Shown here: in pieces, positions 63,920-64,000 of the stretch | Layout: the number at the start of each line of letters is the position of its first letter | How positions within the stretch are numbered: position 1 is the stretch's first letter | NCBI RefSeq assembly: GCF_008364625.2 | Contig: NZ_CP126604.1 | Span: 4,464,001-4,528,000, forward strand | Reading direction: 5' to 3' | DNA from: Enterobacter dykesii | GTDB lineage: Bacteria > Pseudomonadota > Gammaproteobacteria > Enterobacterales > Enterobacteriaceae | DNA length: 64,000 bases | Notes under the pieces: generated by a model | Database searches by the model: none | Told to the model about the DNA's origin: nothing | What the model saw: only the letters and a program-made list of their open reading frames with translations | Made by a program: the position numbers and the translations under genes

Positions 63920-64000
63920 GTGCTCAACAAACTCTCTCGTCTGCTGGATCAGGCAGGTATTTCGCTCACCGATCACCAGAAAAATCAGCTGGTGGCCTAT
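63920..64000 (+). CDS. rsmG: 16S rRNA m7G527 methyltransferase RsmG (GidB), 5' part
   Basis: The first 27 codons from a GTG start (63920) are present, cut by the window edge. [20 protein letters not shown] matches the N-terminus of RsmG, which methylates G527 of 16S rRNA. It follows mnmG, its usual operon partner. Confidence 0.93.
   Translation, partial: MLNKLSRLLDQAGISLTDHQKNQLVAY

Overview
The window is chromosomal DNA of an enteric bacterium close to Enterobacter (E. cloacae complex or a near relative). Most genes are recognisable orthologues of Escherichia coli genes in nearly E. coli order. The accessory content fits Enterobacter, including a LacY-type melibiose permease (MelY) beside a GH36 alpha-galactosidase. 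All identifications were made by reading the sequence and recalling families; no database search was run.

Layout. 1-6.4 kb: the 3' end of rhaM, then a LacI regulator / alpha-galactosidase / MelY cluster, then a cupin regulator divergent from an AzlCD exporter. 6.4-13.5 kb: a DUF1471 protein, fdhD, and fdoGHI-fdhE (formate dehydrogenase-O, with an in-frame UGA selenocysteine codon). 13.5-18.2 kb: a PIN/RHH toxin-antitoxin pair, an alpha/beta hydrolase, and the yihX-yihY-dtd-fabY operon. 18.3-23.2 kb: an AT-rich island encoding a putative microcin (double-glycine-type leader), its CvaA/CvaB-like export machinery and a membrane-anchored ClpP-like protein. 23.2-40.7 kb: a conserved housekeeping block (typA, glnA-glnL-glnG, yshB, hemN, yihI, CsrC RNA, engB, Spot 42 RNA with SpfP, polA, yihG, dsbA, srkA, yihD, mobAB). 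40.8-46.1 kb: a complete rRNA operon on the minus strand (16S, tRNA-Glu, 23S, 5S) with P1/P2 promoters, boxA and terminator. 46.2-56.3 kb: yieP, hsrA, the rbsDACBKR ribose operon and kup. 56.4-64 kb: ravA-viaA, asnA/asnC, mioC, the chromosomal replication origin oriC, mnmG and the start of rsmG.

How the parts work together. The formate dehydrogenase block has structural genes (fdoGHI) and both maturation factors (fdhD, fdhE). The glnALG block carries its sensor, its response regulator, NtrC sites and a sigma-54 promoter. The rbs and melibiose/raffinose loci each pair a LacI-family regulator with two palindromic operators. The rRNA operon joins two different E. coli neighbourhoods: its 16S side is the rrnC flank (yieP/hsrA/rbs, spacer tRNA-Glu), and its 5S side is the rrnA flank (mobBA). 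This marks an rrn-associated rearrangement relative to E. coli.

The best candidate for something undescribed is the microcin-like island at 18.59-23.11 kb. A 94-residue precursor has a short leader ending in GAG and a Gly/Ser/His-rich core with two cysteines. It sits directly behind a periplasmic ClpP/crotonase-like protein and ahead of a HlyD-type adaptor and a C39-peptidase ABC exporter. No conventional small immunity gene is visible, so the ClpP-like protein is a candidate immunity or maturation factor.
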